Of a stretch of 64,000 nt of DNA, positions 25,572-35,064 are shown one piece after another. The stretch lies in contig JAEVYU010000039.1 of NCBI GenBank assembly GCA_023392595.1, positions 49,408 through 113,407 of the forward strand. Reading direction: 5' to 3'. Positions within the stretch are counted from its first letter, which is position 1. Each line of letters starts with the position of its first letter. The notes under the pieces are model-generated. The model was not told the origin of the DNA. It saw nothing but the letters and a program-made list of their open reading frames with translations, and did no database searches. This DNA is from Bacillota bacterium (GTDB lineage: Bacteria; Bacillota; UBA4882; UBA8346). Both the position numbers and the translations under genes were made by a program.

Positions 25572-26579
25572 TTGAAAGTGTTATTGCAAAACCGCAGTAG
25601 TTTTCGGAATTCGGTTGCCGGAGACGGAATTCAGCTTCTTAAAACTCAGGAATATTTGAAAAAAATAAATATTGAAGCCGATATCAGTTGTGATCCGCAA
25701 GTTGATCTAGGAAAATACGACTTGGTTCATTTATTTAACCTTATGCCGGTAGATGAAATTTATCCGCTTTTCCGGAATGCCCGGGATCAAAAGAAAAAAA
25801 TTGTTTTGTCAACGATTTATTGGAATCCCGAAGAATTTTTGCTGCAAAACGTGAATTCGCAACATCTGAAAGATTGGTGGCAAAAAAGCATGCCGATGCG
25901 GGAAGAAATGCTCCGGGGGGTCGATTTGATTCTCCCCAATTCAAAATCAGAACTGGCCGTGATTGAAAAAGGATTTTCACGGGTCCCTAAGGCAAGAATC
26001 GTGATTAACGGAGTTGACCGGGCTTATGGTTTGGCAAGACCGGAATCTTTTGTAAATCGCCATGGATGGCAGGATTTTTTACTTTCAGTGGGAAGAATTT
26101 GTCGGCGCAAAAATCAATTGGCCATCATCCAGGCAGCCAAGAATATAGGATTACCTCTGGTGTTGCTGGGCCCTGTCAATGATGGCCTGTATTACCGGGA
26201 TTGCCGCCGGGCGTCTGCAGGCCATAAGGTATTGTTTATTGACAGTCTTACTCAAAAGGATTTAAGTTCTGCTTATGCTGCCGCCCGGGTCCATGTTTTG
26301 GCAAGCTGGTATGATACTCCCGGCCTTGTATCTTTGGAAGCCGCCCTGGCCGGATGCGCGGTTGTCACAACGGTACGCGGCTGCGCCAAAGAATATTTGG
26401 GAAATTTGGCCCACTATTGTAACCCCGCCAATGGGAAAAGTATTGAAAAGGCGGTGGAAAAAGCCTGGCTGGCAAGGAAAAACCCCGAATTAAAATCGCA
26501 TGTTTTAAATTTTTTTACCTGGGAAAGGGTGGCCGAACAAACTTTAACTGCTTATAAAAGCGTGTTGGAGTCCTTTTAA
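25572..26579 (+). CDS. Family 4 glycosyltransferase
   Basis: A GT-B fold glycosyltransferase, 335 residues. The C-terminal nucleotide-sugar domain includes LSVGRICRRKNQ, LLGPVNDG, VHVLASWYDTPGLVSLEAALAGCAVV (the ExxxxxxE-type GT4 motif) and TVRGCAKEYLG. TTG start with AGGAGG overlapping the stop of the SPOCS-like gene, so the two are coupled. A role in glycosylating a spore surface layer is inference from context. It converges on PBP2, the ends overlapping by four bases. Confidence 0.88.
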   Translation: MKVLLQNRSSFRNSVAGDGIQLLKTQEYLKKINIEADISCDPQVDLGKYDLVHLFNLMPVDEIYPLFRNARDQKKKIVLSTIYWNPEEFLLQNVNSQHLKDWWQKSMPMREEMLRGVDLILPNSKSELAVIEKGFSRVPKARIVINGVDRAYGLARPESFVNRHGWQDFLLSVGRICRRKNQLAIIQAAKNIGLPLVLLGPVNDGLYYRDCRRASAGHKVLFIDSLTQKDLSSAYAAARVHVLASWYDTPGLVSLEAALAGCAVVTTVRGCAKEYLGNLAHYCNPANGKSIEKAVEKAWLARKNPELKSHVLNFFTWERVAEQTLTAYKSVLESF

Positions 26580-28594
26580 TTTTTATTTTCATGCTGCTGC
26601 TCGGGCTCGGTGATTTCCGGAACCCCAGGAACATTTTCGCCGGGGTTACCGAGCAATTCCTGATTCGGTTTCGGAGATGGGGTTACCTCTTCGGAAACTT
26701 CCTCGTTGATTTTCGGTTTGACTATTGGTGTTAAATGGTGGATTTGAGGCCGCTGCTCAAGATGAAAGAAGGCTTCCAAAATCCTTCGGGCAACAGGAGC
26801 AGCTCCGCCGGAACCGGAACCTCCTTGTTCAACAAAAACCACGATCACAATTCGGGGTTTATCGGCCGGTGCATAGCAAGCAAATACTCCGGAATTATCA
26901 TAAGGTGGCTTTTGAGCGGTTCCGGTTTTTCCGGCAATGGGATATTTATCCGTCGGGAAACCTTGAAACGCGGAAAAAGCGGTGCCTCCATCACCGATGA
27001 CTTCTTTTAGACCTTGTTCAATGATGGATTGAACCCCATGGGGAAAGTTTAAATCAACCACCAATTCCCGGGTAAACTTGGAAATTAACCTACCGGAAGG
27101 GGTTGTTATTTTTGAAACGAGATGCGGCCTGTAAATCTTGCCATTATTGGCGATAGCCGCATAAACATTTGCTAATTGCAAGGGAGTTACTGTAAGATAG
27201 GTTTGTCCGATCCCGAACATGGCGGTTTCAATTGGGTGCCATACTTTTTCCCTGGTATTATTATACTTCCAGACCGAATCGGGGACCAATCCCGAGCTTT
27301 CCCCAGGATATAGGTTTAGCCCGGTGGGTTTGCCTAAACCAAACAGGCGGGAGTATTCCGCTAGTTTTTTAACTCCCACTCTTCGGCTAAGTTCAGCCAT
27401 GACCACATTACAAGAATTCTTCAACCCCTCAACAATCGTTTCATGACCATGTTTCCTGGGACCCGAGGCGGCGGTCGCTACCCAGCAAGGAAAATTTTTC
27501 TTCCATATCGGATCATAGCCACCGCAGTAAAATTTATCCGCCAGGGTCACTTTATTTTCCAATAGAGCGGATATCACGGTGATCGGCTTAAAAGTAGATC
27601 CCGGCGCAAACTCGCCTTGAATGTTCCGGTTGGTTAAGGGATGGAATGGATCCTGATACAATTTATCCGCGGTTTCCTGGGGCATAACTCCAATAAACCA
27701 ATTGGGATCAAATCCGGGTTTGCTGACCATGGCCAGAATGTTTCCATTTCGGGGATCGAGGGCTAAAACTGTTCCGGATTTGGCATTTTTATATCGGGTA
27801 TATTTTTGGAGGGCGACCAATTGCTCATCCAGAGCTTTCTCAGCAGCTTCCTGGATTTTCAGGTCAATCGTCAAATGAATATTATTACCGGGAATGGTGC
27901 CGGCTTTATCGATTAACCGTAAAGGCCGGCCATGAATATCCACTTCATAAGTCTTCCCGCCGCTATTTCCACGCAAGAACTTTTCATAGGTTCGTTCTAA
28001 ACCGGTTTTTCCGATACTATCACCCAAATGGTACCCCTGATTTTTCAATTCTTGCAATTCCCGTTGATTAATTTCCCGAACGTATCCAAACAAATGGCAA
28101 GCTAAATCTTTGTATGGATAGTAACGTACCGGCACTTCCTGAACTTCCACTCCTTGCAGGTTGAATTTGGATTCTAAAAGTTTAATGAAAGCGGTCGAAT
28201 CGATATCTTTTTTTATGGTCAGATATTGATAAGGAATAGGTTGAATTTCAGGATTCTTCAACTTTGTTTGGAGTTCTAATTCATTCATTCCGATGATACG
28301 ACATAACATTTTTTGGGTTTTCGTTTTTTTAATGATATCATCCGGAACCACCAACACGTTATGGGATATTCGGTTGGTGACTAAAACCCGGTTATTCCGA
28401 TCATAAATCATTCCCCGAGGAGCATCGTTTTTAATCATTCTGGTTTGGTTTTCCCTGGATTTAACCATGATTGAGGTGCCCTCCATGATTTGGAGGTCCC
28501 ACAAGCGGACAAACAGGATCAAAAAAGCGACCACCACCATACCGAAGAGCTGTTTAAACTTTTTTTCCAGTTTCCGTATGCGATCATTATCCAA
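26576..28594 (-). CDS. mrdA: Penicillin-binding protein 2 (class B transpeptidase)
   Basis: A class B PBP of about 672 residues. It has an N-terminal membrane anchor (FGMVVVAFLILFVRLWDLQ), the dimerisation/pedestal domain (NDAPRGMIYDRNNRVLVTN) and the transpeptidase domain with SxxK in PGSTFKP (about residue 340), SxN in SCN and KTG in GKTGTAQ. The tail (last 60 residues) is Pro/Glu-rich. It cross-links peptidoglycan for elongation or spore cortex. TTG at 28594 has GGGGA upstream; a TTG six codons earlier (28612) lacks a site. It is the only strong minus-strand gene besides ytaF. Confidence 0.94.
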   Translation of the reverse strand: MDNDRIRKLEKKFKQLFGMVVVAFLILFVRLWDLQIMEGTSIMVKSRENQTRMIKNDAPRGMIYDRNNRVLVTNRISHNVLVVPDDIIKKTKTQKMLCRIIGMNELELQTKLKNPEIQPIPYQYLTIKKDIDSTAFIKLLESKFNLQGVEVQEVPVRYYPYKDLACHLFGYVREINQRELQELKNQGYHLGDSIGKTGLERTYEKFLRGNSGGKTYEVDIHGRPLRLIDKAGTIPGNNIHLTIDLKIQEAAEKALDEQLVALQKYTRYKNAKSGTVLALDPRNGNILAMVSKPGFDPNWFIGVMPQETADKLYQDPFHPLTNRNIQGEFAPGSTFKPITVISALLENKVTLADKFYCGGYDPIWKKNFPCWVATAASGPRKHGHETIVEGLKNSCNVVMAELSRRVGVKKLAEYSRLFGLGKPTGLNLYPGESSGLVPDSVWKYNNTREKVWHPIETAMFGIGQTYLTVTPLQLANVYAAIANNGKIYRPHLVSKITTPSGRLISKFTRELVVDLNFPHGVQSIIEQGLKEVIGDGGTAFSAFQGFPTDKYPIAGKTGTAQKPPYDNSGVFACYAPADKPRIVIVVFVEQGGSGSGGAAPVARRILEAFFHLEQRPQIHHLTPIVKPKINEEVSEEVTPSPKPNQELLGNPGENVPGVPEITEPEQQHENKN

Positions 28595-28820
28595 AGCCGA
28601 TCCCCGCTTCAAAAATATTGATAAACATACTTAGTATAAGTAAAAGCATGGGAAAATATTCCTGGACACTCTTTGTAACAGTCATAAAGTTTGAAAGTTG
28701 GGTAAAAGGCATTAAAACTTATTTAAAATGGCGTAAAAATTTATAAAATGAATTATCCGTCCATTATAATAGACAAATAAGGATATAATGCCTTAATTTA
28801 TTAAAAATGAGGAATTATGA

Positions 28821-29003
28821 ATGGGAAATAATCGATTAAAACAGGAAGATCATTGCTTTGAATGTTTGCGGAACATTAAAGGAGTTTGCACGGCGTTCAA
28901 AAACAAACAATGGCCATGTTGGGCCTTTATAAATGACAAAGCAGAATATGAAATACGGGAAAGAGAACGTAAGAATTATCTTGAAAAACATGATATTGCC
29001 TAA
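28821..29003 (+). CDS. Small cysteine-containing protein
   Basis: A 60-residue soluble protein. HCFECLRNIKGVC...WPCWAF gives a CxxC-x7-C-x9-C pattern that could bind zinc or an iron-sulfur cluster. The C-terminal half is charged and helical. Start ATG 28821 has TGAGGAAT upstream, and a TATAAT occurs at about 28765. It is divergent from PBP2. No named family recognised. Confidence 0.55.
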   Translation: MGNNRLKQEDHCFECLRNIKGVCTAFKNKQWPCWAFINDKAEYEIRERERKNYLEKHDIA

Positions 29004-29227
29004 AATATTCAGGGTTTCCGGTTTCGAGAAGCCCTGTTTTTATTATCGTTTTGGCATGGGCGGTTTTGGAAGTTTACTGACATTGGAACCGATTAAACTG
29101 AGGTATACGAGGAGTTTAAAAAGATTGGATGAGGATTTCACGGGTGTTTAATCAGGATTTAGTTCAAATTTTAATGTGTTTTTCATCGTTATGAGTTATA
29201 ATAATATCAACAAGGGATGTTGCTGGT

Positions 29228-29368
29228 TTGAAGAGAGAGAATCTCATCTATCGATTGATAGAAGGAGAATCTGGTTATCGCAATGGAGGCGATATCCGAT
29301 ACATAACCCGCAAATCGACCGGGAGAAGCGGGCAGGTAATGAAGACAGATATCAATGTCCGAACCTGA
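29228..29368 (+). CDS. Possible 46-residue basic micro-protein
   Basis: TTG start with AAGGGA ten bases upstream. The protein is basic and Gly/Arg-rich (GESGYRNGGDIRYITRKSTG) without recognised motifs. TATAAT at 29197-29202 and a terminator at 29397-29426 frame it as an independent transcript. A non-coding RNA is equally possible. The rest of the 29004-29498 gap shows no other gene. Confidence 0.35.
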   Translation: MKRENLIYRLIEGESGYRNGGDIRYITRKSTGRSGQVMKTDINVRT

Positions 29369-29396
29369 AACCGGTCATCATCAGACCTTTTTTGAA

Positions 29397-29426
29397 ATTG
29401 GCGCTGGCAGAGGGCCAATTTTTTTC
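29397..29426 (+). terminator. Terminator upstream of malic enzyme
   Basis: ATTGGC and GCCAAT arms around an eleven-base loop, followed by a T-run. Confidence 0.7.
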
Positions 29427-29498
29427 TGAAATCCTGAATATTTATTTTTGTTGTCATTTTGAATTCATTTTTAATCGACTTTGAATTGGAGGTAACCG

Positions 29499-30728
29499 AT
29501 GAGTTTACGGGAAGAAGCTTTGGCATTACATAAGGAGCACCATGGAAAAATTGCGGTGGCCAGCAAAGTCCAAGTAAGGGATGGTAAGGAGCTAAGCTTG
29601 GCCTATTCTCCGGGAGTCGCCGAACCTTGCAAAGAAATCGCTAGAGACCCGCTCCTGAGTTATGACTATACCAATCGCGGCAATATGGTCGCTGTGGTAT
29701 CGGATGGTACTGCCGTATTGGGCTTAGGTGATATAGGGCCTGAAGCGGGCTTGCCGGTTATGGAAGGAAAGGCCATCCTTTTTAAAAACTTCGCCGACAT
29801 TGATGCATTTCCAGTCTGTCTCGGCACCAAAAAAGTTGAGGAAGTCATTCAGGCCGTGAAGTGGCTGGAGCCCACTTTTGGCGGCGTCAATTTGGAAGAT
29901 ATATCGGGTCCGCGCTGTTTTGAAATCGAGGAGAGATTGAAAGCCTCGATGTCGATTCCGGTATTTCATGACGACCAGCATGGCACGGCTGTGGTTTGCG
30001 TGGCTGGATTGTGGAATGCTCTGAAAGTAGTCCGCAAAGATATCTCTAAGATAAGAGCGGTCGTGAATGGAGCCGGTGCGGCCGGTATCTCCATCGCCAA
30101 ACTTTTAATCGCCTGCGGTTTGCCACCGGAAAACCTGAGTATGTGCGATAAGAATGGATTATTATACCCCGGGAGCAATCCGGATAATCCCTATATGGAA
30201 AAGATGGCCGCACTCACCAATCCACGGGGTTCCAAGGGGACTCTCGCCGATGCCTTGACCGGCGCCGATGCTTTTATTGGTGTTTCAGCCGCTAATATTG
30301 TCAGTGCGGAAATGGTAAAAACTATGGCTCCGGGAGCGGTGATATTTGCCATGGCCAATCCGGCCCCTGAAGTTATGCCTGAAATTGCTCTGGGAGCCGG
30401 AGCCGTTATCGTGGGAACCGGCCGTTCGGATTATCCGAACCAAGTTAATAATGTTTTGGGTTTTCCGGGAATTTTCCGGGGGACTCTTGATGTGCGCGCC
30501 AAAGAGATCAATGAACCGATGGAGGTGGCGGCGGCCAAAGCCATTGCAAGTATTGTGGCTACCGATGAACTGGCGGTTGATTACATTATTCCCCAACCTT
30601 TTGATCGCCGGGTGGTGCCCGCAGTGGCTCTGGCTGTGGCTAAAGCGGCGATGGGCAGCGGGGTGGCCCGGACTCCAAAAACAGAGCAGGAATTAATTGA
30701 GGGACTGAAAAAAAGAGGGTTATTATAA
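29499..30728 (+). CDS. NAD(P)-dependent malic enzyme
   Basis: Oxidative decarboxylation of malate to pyruvate. The 409-residue short-form malic enzyme has YSPGVAEPCKEI, the conserved SDGTAVLGLGDIGP, FHDDQHGTAVV (metal/acid residues) and a Rossmann motif VNGAGAAGISIAKLL. There is no C-terminal phosphotransacetylase domain, as is usual in Bacillota. GGAGG precedes the ATG. Confidence 0.95.
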   Translation: MSLREEALALHKEHHGKIAVASKVQVRDGKELSLAYSPGVAEPCKEIARDPLLSYDYTNRGNMVAVVSDGTAVLGLGDIGPEAGLPVMEGKAILFKNFADIDAFPVCLGTKKVEEVIQAVKWLEPTFGGVNLEDISGPRCFEIEERLKASMSIPVFHDDQHGTAVVCVAGLWNALKVVRKDISKIRAVVNGAGAAGISIAKLLIACGLPPENLSMCDKNGLLYPGSNPDNPYMEKMAALTNPRGSKGTLADALTGADAFIGVSAANIVSAEMVKTMAPGAVIFAMANPAPEVMPEIALGAGAVIVGTGRSDYPNQVNNVLGFPGIFRGTLDVRAKEINEPMEVAAAKAIASIVATDELAVDYIIPQPFDRRVVPAVALAVAKAAMGSGVARTPKTEQELIEGLKKRGLL

Positions 30729-30756
30729 AATTGGGATCACTCAGGAAAAAGGTTTG

Positions 30757-31899
30757 ATGTTTAGACTACTAACCGCCATAAAGTGTTTTTTATATGCCCT
30801 GGTTTTTATTTTGGCAATTCATAAAACTTCAGTCAGTCTTGAACTGGCGGGAGTAATGATTATCATATTAATCAGCGGATTTTGGCGCAGCTTTGAACGG
30901 TATACCCAAAAAAAGGTAAATGTTTTTACTTTGTCACTGGATTTAATTTTGGTTTTTTGTTTCGCTTTACTCTCAAAAAGCGGCCACTACGATAAACTTT
31001 TTATGATTTATTTGGCCGAAGGTACGGCGATATTGCCCAAGCCATTTGTTTTTGTTTATGGTATACTTGCTACAACCGCCAGTATGGGGGCGACAGCATT
31101 ACATAACTTTAAGGAATACGGGCAGCCGTATTTACCCGGATTTTTTGAGTTACTGCTATATGCATTGGTGTTTGTGTTGGTTTGGAGTGAAAGACGGCAA
31201 CGGGAAGAAAGAATAGTCTATGAAAAGTTGACGAAGGAATTGCGATACGTTAATCTGCAACTGCAAAAAAGCATGGCTTTGAATGAAAGTCTGGCTTCCG
31301 AGGCGGAACGAAGACAACTTGTTGGTGAAATTCATGATAGTTTGGGATACCATCTTACCGGTTTGCTTTTAACTCTCGAAGCTGGGAAAAAGCTAGCGAG
31401 CCACGATGCGGAAGCGGCAAAGAATTATTGGGATAAAGCACTTGAACTTTCCCGGGTTGCTATTCTTTCGGTACGGGAATTGGTTACGGTAAAAAAGGAA
31501 TCGAAATTTGAATTTGAATTGACTTCCCGCTTAAAGGAAATGGCACGTGAGGTTCAATCATTAACCGGATTGCAGATTGATATTAGGATTCAGGATATGA
31601 GGCTTTCCGGCAAAGAACAGTTTGTAATGTATCGCATTTTTCAGGAAGCGTTCACTAACACCTTGCGTTACGCCAATGCCAGTCGGGTTAAAATCGTCAT
31701 TACCGGCAACCAGGAATGCCTGGATTTCTCCTATGAAGACAATGGCGAAGGGACTAATCGGATTGAAGCCGGCAATGGTTTAAAGGGCATGAATCGCAGA
31801 ATTTTAGAAATGGGCGGCGTCATTCATTTTCAGTCTCAAACAGGTATGGGCTTTAAAATTGACGGGCGTATTGCTGGGCGAAGGAAAAATAATGAATAA
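30757..31899 (+). CDS. Sensor histidine kinase, NarL/DesK type
   Basis: A membrane histidine kinase of 380 residues. About five hydrophobic segments occupy residues 5-150. A HisKA_3 dimerisation domain follows with the phospho-histidine in GEIHDSLGYHLTGL, then a HATPase_c domain (FQEAFTNTLRYANAS, EDNGEG, GNGLKGMNRRILEMGG). The N-terminal sensor has no named domain. It overlaps the response regulator by eight bases. The ATG at 30757 is one codon after a TTG; AAAGG is five bases upstream. Confidence 0.92.
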   Translation: MFRLLTAIKCFLYALVFILAIHKTSVSLELAGVMIIILISGFWRSFERYTQKKVNVFTLSLDLILVFCFALLSKSGHYDKLFMIYLAEGTAILPKPFVFVYGILATTASMGATALHNFKEYGQPYLPGFFELLLYALVFVLVWSERRQREERIVYEKLTKELRYVNLQLQKSMALNESLASEAERRQLVGEIHDSLGYHLTGLLLTLEAGKKLASHDAEAAKNYWDKALELSRVAILSVRELVTVKKESKFEFELTSRLKEMAREVQSLTGLQIDIRIQDMRLSGKEQFVMYRIFQEAFTNTLRYANASRVKIVITGNQECLDFSYEDNGEGTNRIEAGNGLKGMNRRILEMGGVIHFQSQTGMGFKIDGRIAGRRKNNE

Positions 31900-32545
31900 A
31901 ATAAAGATTTTAATTGCCGACGACCAACCGATTGTTTGTGAGGGGTTAAATGTTATTTTAAAACTTGAAGAAGATTTTGAAGTTATCGGTATTTGCTATA
32001 ATGGACAAGAGACGCTGGATTTTTGCAGGCAACTTCAGCCGGATATTATATTAATGGATGCGCGGATGCCGCATTTAAGCGGAATTGAAGCAACCAAAGA
32101 AATCAGTCAATTGTTTCCCAAGATTAAGGTACTGATTTTGACGACTTTTAATGAAGAGACATTGATTTATGATGGATTGAAGAATGGCGCAAAGGGTTTT
32201 TTATTGAAAGATACAGAGCCCGATGAGTTATGCAAAAACATCAGAATCGTTCATGCCGGAGGGGCTTGCCTTCATCCGGAGGTAACATTAAAAGTGCTGG
32301 GAATGATTTCAACTCAAGGGAGAGGAATTACCGTCGATAACCTATCCGGCGATTTTGAGGATTTGACCGGCAGGGAAAAGGAAGTATTGAATTTGATTGG
32401 CAGAGGCTTATCAAATATTGAAATAGCCAATGAATTGTTTATAACCGAAGGAACAGTAAAAAATCATGTCAGTAATTTACTTGCCAAGCTTGGCGCTAGA
32501 GATAGGACACAATTAGCAATTTTGGCCCAGAAAAATATGACTTAA
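31892..32545 (+). CDS. NarL/LuxR-type response regulator
   Basis: 217 residues: receiver domain (ILIADDQPIV, phosphoacceptor in IILMDARMPHLSG, LLKDTEP) and C-terminal LuxR helix-turn-helix (LTGREKEVLNLIGRGLSNIEIANELFI with TVKNHVSNLLAKLGA). ATG 31892 has AAGGA upstream. It is the cognate partner of the preceding kinase. A terminator follows, and the exported protein gene downstream is a possible target. Confidence 0.95.
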   Translation: MNKIKILIADDQPIVCEGLNVILKLEEDFEVIGICYNGQETLDFCRQLQPDIILMDARMPHLSGIEATKEISQLFPKIKVLILTTFNEETLIYDGLKNGAKGFLLKDTEPDELCKNIRIVHAGGACLHPEVTLKVLGMISTQGRGITVDNLSGDFEDLTGREKEVLNLIGRGLSNIEIANELFITEGTVKNHVSNLLAKLGARDRTQLAILAQKNMT

Positions 32546-32585
32546 GTAAGAGAAATTTCTAACCCTGGATAGATGCGCAATATCG

Positions 32586-32617
32586 CCCTCATCTTTAATA
32601 TAAAGGTGAGGGTTTTT
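32586..32617 (+). terminator. Terminator after response regulator
   Basis: CCCTCA-t-CTTTA pairs with TAAAG-g-TGAGGG, then TTTTTG. Strong. Confidence 0.9.
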
Positions 32618-32657
32618 GTTTGGGTACAAAAAATCATTTTTTACAGGAGACAAGATT

Positions 32658-34316
32658 ATGAAACACAAAAAAACAATGTCCGCTGTGGTAATCATTTTTC
32701 TGGTTTTGTTTATTTCCGTATTTTTCACCGTATTTCAGATAAAAACAGAGACCAAAGATTTGTTCCGGATGAACAAGGAGCTTCAAGAAGAAGGCTATTA
32801 CATGGCCGAATTTGAATTCAAAATGTTGGGGATAGTTTACTGGCTAGATAAAGGAGGTTATTACACGGCACTGTCGCGCCTTAACCAGTTGCACAAACAA
32901 TTAAAATCGAAAGCGGGATTAATTAAAGTCCCGCGATTTACGAACAAAGAAGCGGAAATGGAATTTTATCTGAATCTTCAAAATCAGCGGACCGGCGCAT
33001 TTATGGATGATAGCTATCCTTACTGTACTTACAACGAGGTTACTGAAAATGTATTAGACCATCTCGAGGCCTTGGCTAAGGAAACAGGAAAGCCCTTACG
33101 GCTAAAATATCCCCTCAAATATTTGGATGAGATTAACACGCCTAAAAAGCTTAAGGCTTTTTTGGATGACGTATCCAAAGTCGGCTGGATTGCCTCTAGT
33201 TTTCCGCAAACCAGTTTTGTTTTCGCCAGAAGCCTGCTCAGTTATTACAACGGGGAAGGTGTCATCGGGCAGAATAAGTTGTATGATTTTTCTCCGGATT
33301 GGAAACAGGCTTTATTGCAATGGTTCTATGAAAATCAAGACCCACGGACCGGTTTTTGGGGCCCCAAATCAAGAATAAGCGCCAAGTTATGGAAGAAAGA
33401 TTTGAATAATACGGCCTCAATTATCAAAGTATTCGTTGATAGAAACGGCAATGACCTTCAGGGGTTATTTCCTTTGCGATACAAAAAAGAGATGTTTAAA
33501 ACGGCTCTTGAGGTTATGTCCGAACCCATGCCCGCTGACACCGATTTGGATGAATGGCACGAATGGGCATTAAAAATGGGAAAAGGTACAGCCATGCTGA
33601 CCCGATATTTATGGAAAGATGCTTCTCGCGGAGATAAAGCGAGGGCTAAAGAATTGATGGCCGGTTTTGTTACGATCAGCTTTAAAAAGTATTATGTTGC
33701 GGAGGAAGGAGCATTCAGCTATTATCCTGATACAAAACATGCCACGTTAGATGGCACAGGCGGAAAAATGGCAGAGTTTACCGACATGGGTTTTTTTTCG
33801 GCGGAAAAGCAAAAATATTTATGGGGAAATCCTGAAGACAGGATGTTTGACCTTGGCATGCACGTTGTGTCAAGCCTTACCGTTCATGATATGGCTAAAA
33901 TCACCAGTCTTCCGGAAATCAACGCGTTACGTTTTTATGATACGATTCCTGACTTCGGCGATCTGGCATCGGGAGTTTTCGCGGTTGCATACCCGCAAAA
34001 AACTTCCGTTCTGGACATCATGGATTTTACTCCCAAAGTGAAACATTGGCTTGATACCACTTCACAAAGCATGGGAAATTGGGTTTCCAAAGAAACAACC
34101 ATGCAAAAATTGGATTCTTTGAAAGTAAACAAAGTTGCTGTTTACAAAGATGAAAATCCGCTTGAACTCATCACTGAATCTTTGAAAAGGAATGGACGAA
34201 TTGTGGTGATCGGCTTCGATGTTTTACAAACGCCGAGATATAAAATTACTTTTGAATTACAATCAGACCCTTGTTTAAAAGAAAATAACGAACAAAAACA
34301 TGATGAATTCCGTTGA
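32658..34316 (+). CDS. Exported protein of unknown function, alpha-barrel-like
   Basis: A 552-residue protein. The N-terminal hydrophobic segment (about 7-28) is a signal anchor. The body is helix-rich with aromatic repeats such as ENQDPRTGFWGP, followed later by AEEGAFSYYPDTKHATLDGTGG. This recalls alpha/alpha-toroid proteins (prenyltransferase/squalene-oxidase repeats or glycan lyases), but I cannot name a family. AGGAG precedes ATG 32658. It follows a two-component system and precedes a TrkA-C-like membrane gene, so the four may form one envelope-sensing unit (inference). Confidence 0.7.
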   Translation: MKHKKTMSAVVIIFLVLFISVFFTVFQIKTETKDLFRMNKELQEEGYYMAEFEFKMLGIVYWLDKGGYYTALSRLNQLHKQLKSKAGLIKVPRFTNKEAEMEFYLNLQNQRTGAFMDDSYPYCTYNEVTENVLDHLEALAKETGKPLRLKYPLKYLDEINTPKKLKAFLDDVSKVGWIASSFPQTSFVFARSLLSYYNGEGVIGQNKLYDFSPDWKQALLQWFYENQDPRTGFWGPKSRISAKLWKKDLNNTASIIKVFVDRNGNDLQGLFPLRYKKEMFKTALEVMSEPMPADTDLDEWHEWALKMGKGTAMLTRYLWKDASRGDKARAKELMAGFVTISFKKYYVAEEGAFSYYPDTKHATLDGTGGKMAEFTDMGFFSAEKQKYLWGNPEDRMFDLGMHVVSSLTVHDMAKITSLPEINALRFYDTIPDFGDLASGVFAVAYPQKTSVLDIMDFTPKVKHWLDTTSQSMGNWVSKETTMQKLDSLKVNKVAVYKDENPLELITESLKRNGRIVVIGFDVLQTPRYKITFELQSDPCLKENNEQKHDEFR

Positions 34317-34366
34317 TGGTATTTATCTATGGATACCGGCATATCTTTTTATGGGGTGAATAAAGA

Positions 34367-34951
34367 ATGTCGGTATCTGTCAAGATTTTAACAGTAGCGG
34401 TACTTAATTTTGCGGCCTTAATTTACCTGGTCGTAAAGTTATTAACCAGCGGTAATCATTTAGCCGGAAGTTTAAAGTTGGCCTGGGATTTTATCCTGGG
34501 TAAACCGGATCAGACTGATTACCCGATCTATACCCGGATGATCTGGGTGCCCATTCTCAGAAAATCCTGGTGGTTTATGTTGATCATCTATTCCTTATCC
34601 TGGATTATCACGGATAATCTTTACATGGATATTGGGATTGTCTTCCTGATTTTCATTCATGTCTTTTGGTATCTTTATGCATCGATGATTTTCAAAACCA
34701 AATATGACCGGATTCTGCATTTTACCGCCGATTGGGGAATCATTTATAAGGAAATTCCCCGGGATTCTTTTCTGTTGGAGAAAACTCTGGCTGAACTGGA
34801 CTTGCGAAAAAAAAGTCTCCTGATTCTTGCGATTGAACGGAATCATCAATTAAATCCTTTTCCCAAAGGGTTGGAACGGCTCGAAGCCGGTGACCGCATT
34901 GTAATGTTTGGCGATTTAGGAGCATACCAGAGTATTTTGAATTCACTTTGA
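34367..34951 (+). CDS. Membrane protein with TrkA-C-like domain
   Basis: 194 residues. Three hydrophobic segments lie in the first 115 residues. The C-terminal about 65 residues (LDLRKKSLLILAIERN, LEAGDRIVMFGDLGAYQSI) look like an RCK_C/TrkA-C ligand-binding domain, used by ion channels and transporters. It lacks a pore motif I recognise. GGGGTGA precedes the ATG. Its end lies just upstream of the mtrB promoter. Confidence 0.7.
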   Translation: MSVSVKILTVAVLNFAALIYLVVKLLTSGNHLAGSLKLAWDFILGKPDQTDYPIYTRMIWVPILRKSWWFMLIIYSLSWIITDNLYMDIGIVFLIFIHVFWYLYASMIFKTKYDRILHFTADWGIIYKEIPRDSFLLEKTLAELDLRKKSLLILAIERNHQLNPFPKGLERLEAGDRIVMFGDLGAYQSILNSL

Positions 34952-34987
34952 ACGAAAATGCCGATGGTATTTTGTACAATGATTTAC

Positions 34988-35016
34988 TTGACAGAGATCC
35001 CAAAGCTAACTATAAT
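34988..35016 (+). promoter_or_regulatory. Consensus sigma-A promoter for mtrB
   Basis: TTGACA, exactly 17-base spacer, TATAAT: a perfect consensus. It shows that the long open frame starting at 34948 is not the real N-terminus of the TRAP protein. Transcription would begin near 35023. Confidence 0.88.
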
Positions 35017-35064
35017 GAATATATTATTGGAAAATTTTTCAGTTTCAAAAATCTGAATTTTAGG

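Noticed and set aside
29176..29484. 102-residue ORF upstream of malic enzyme
   Set aside because: It crosses the terminator at 29397 and has implausible composition; the 46-codon frame at 29228 is a better candidate.
34948..35064. N-terminal extension of TRAP
   Set aside because: This stretch contains a perfect sigma-A promoter and has no match to MtrB.
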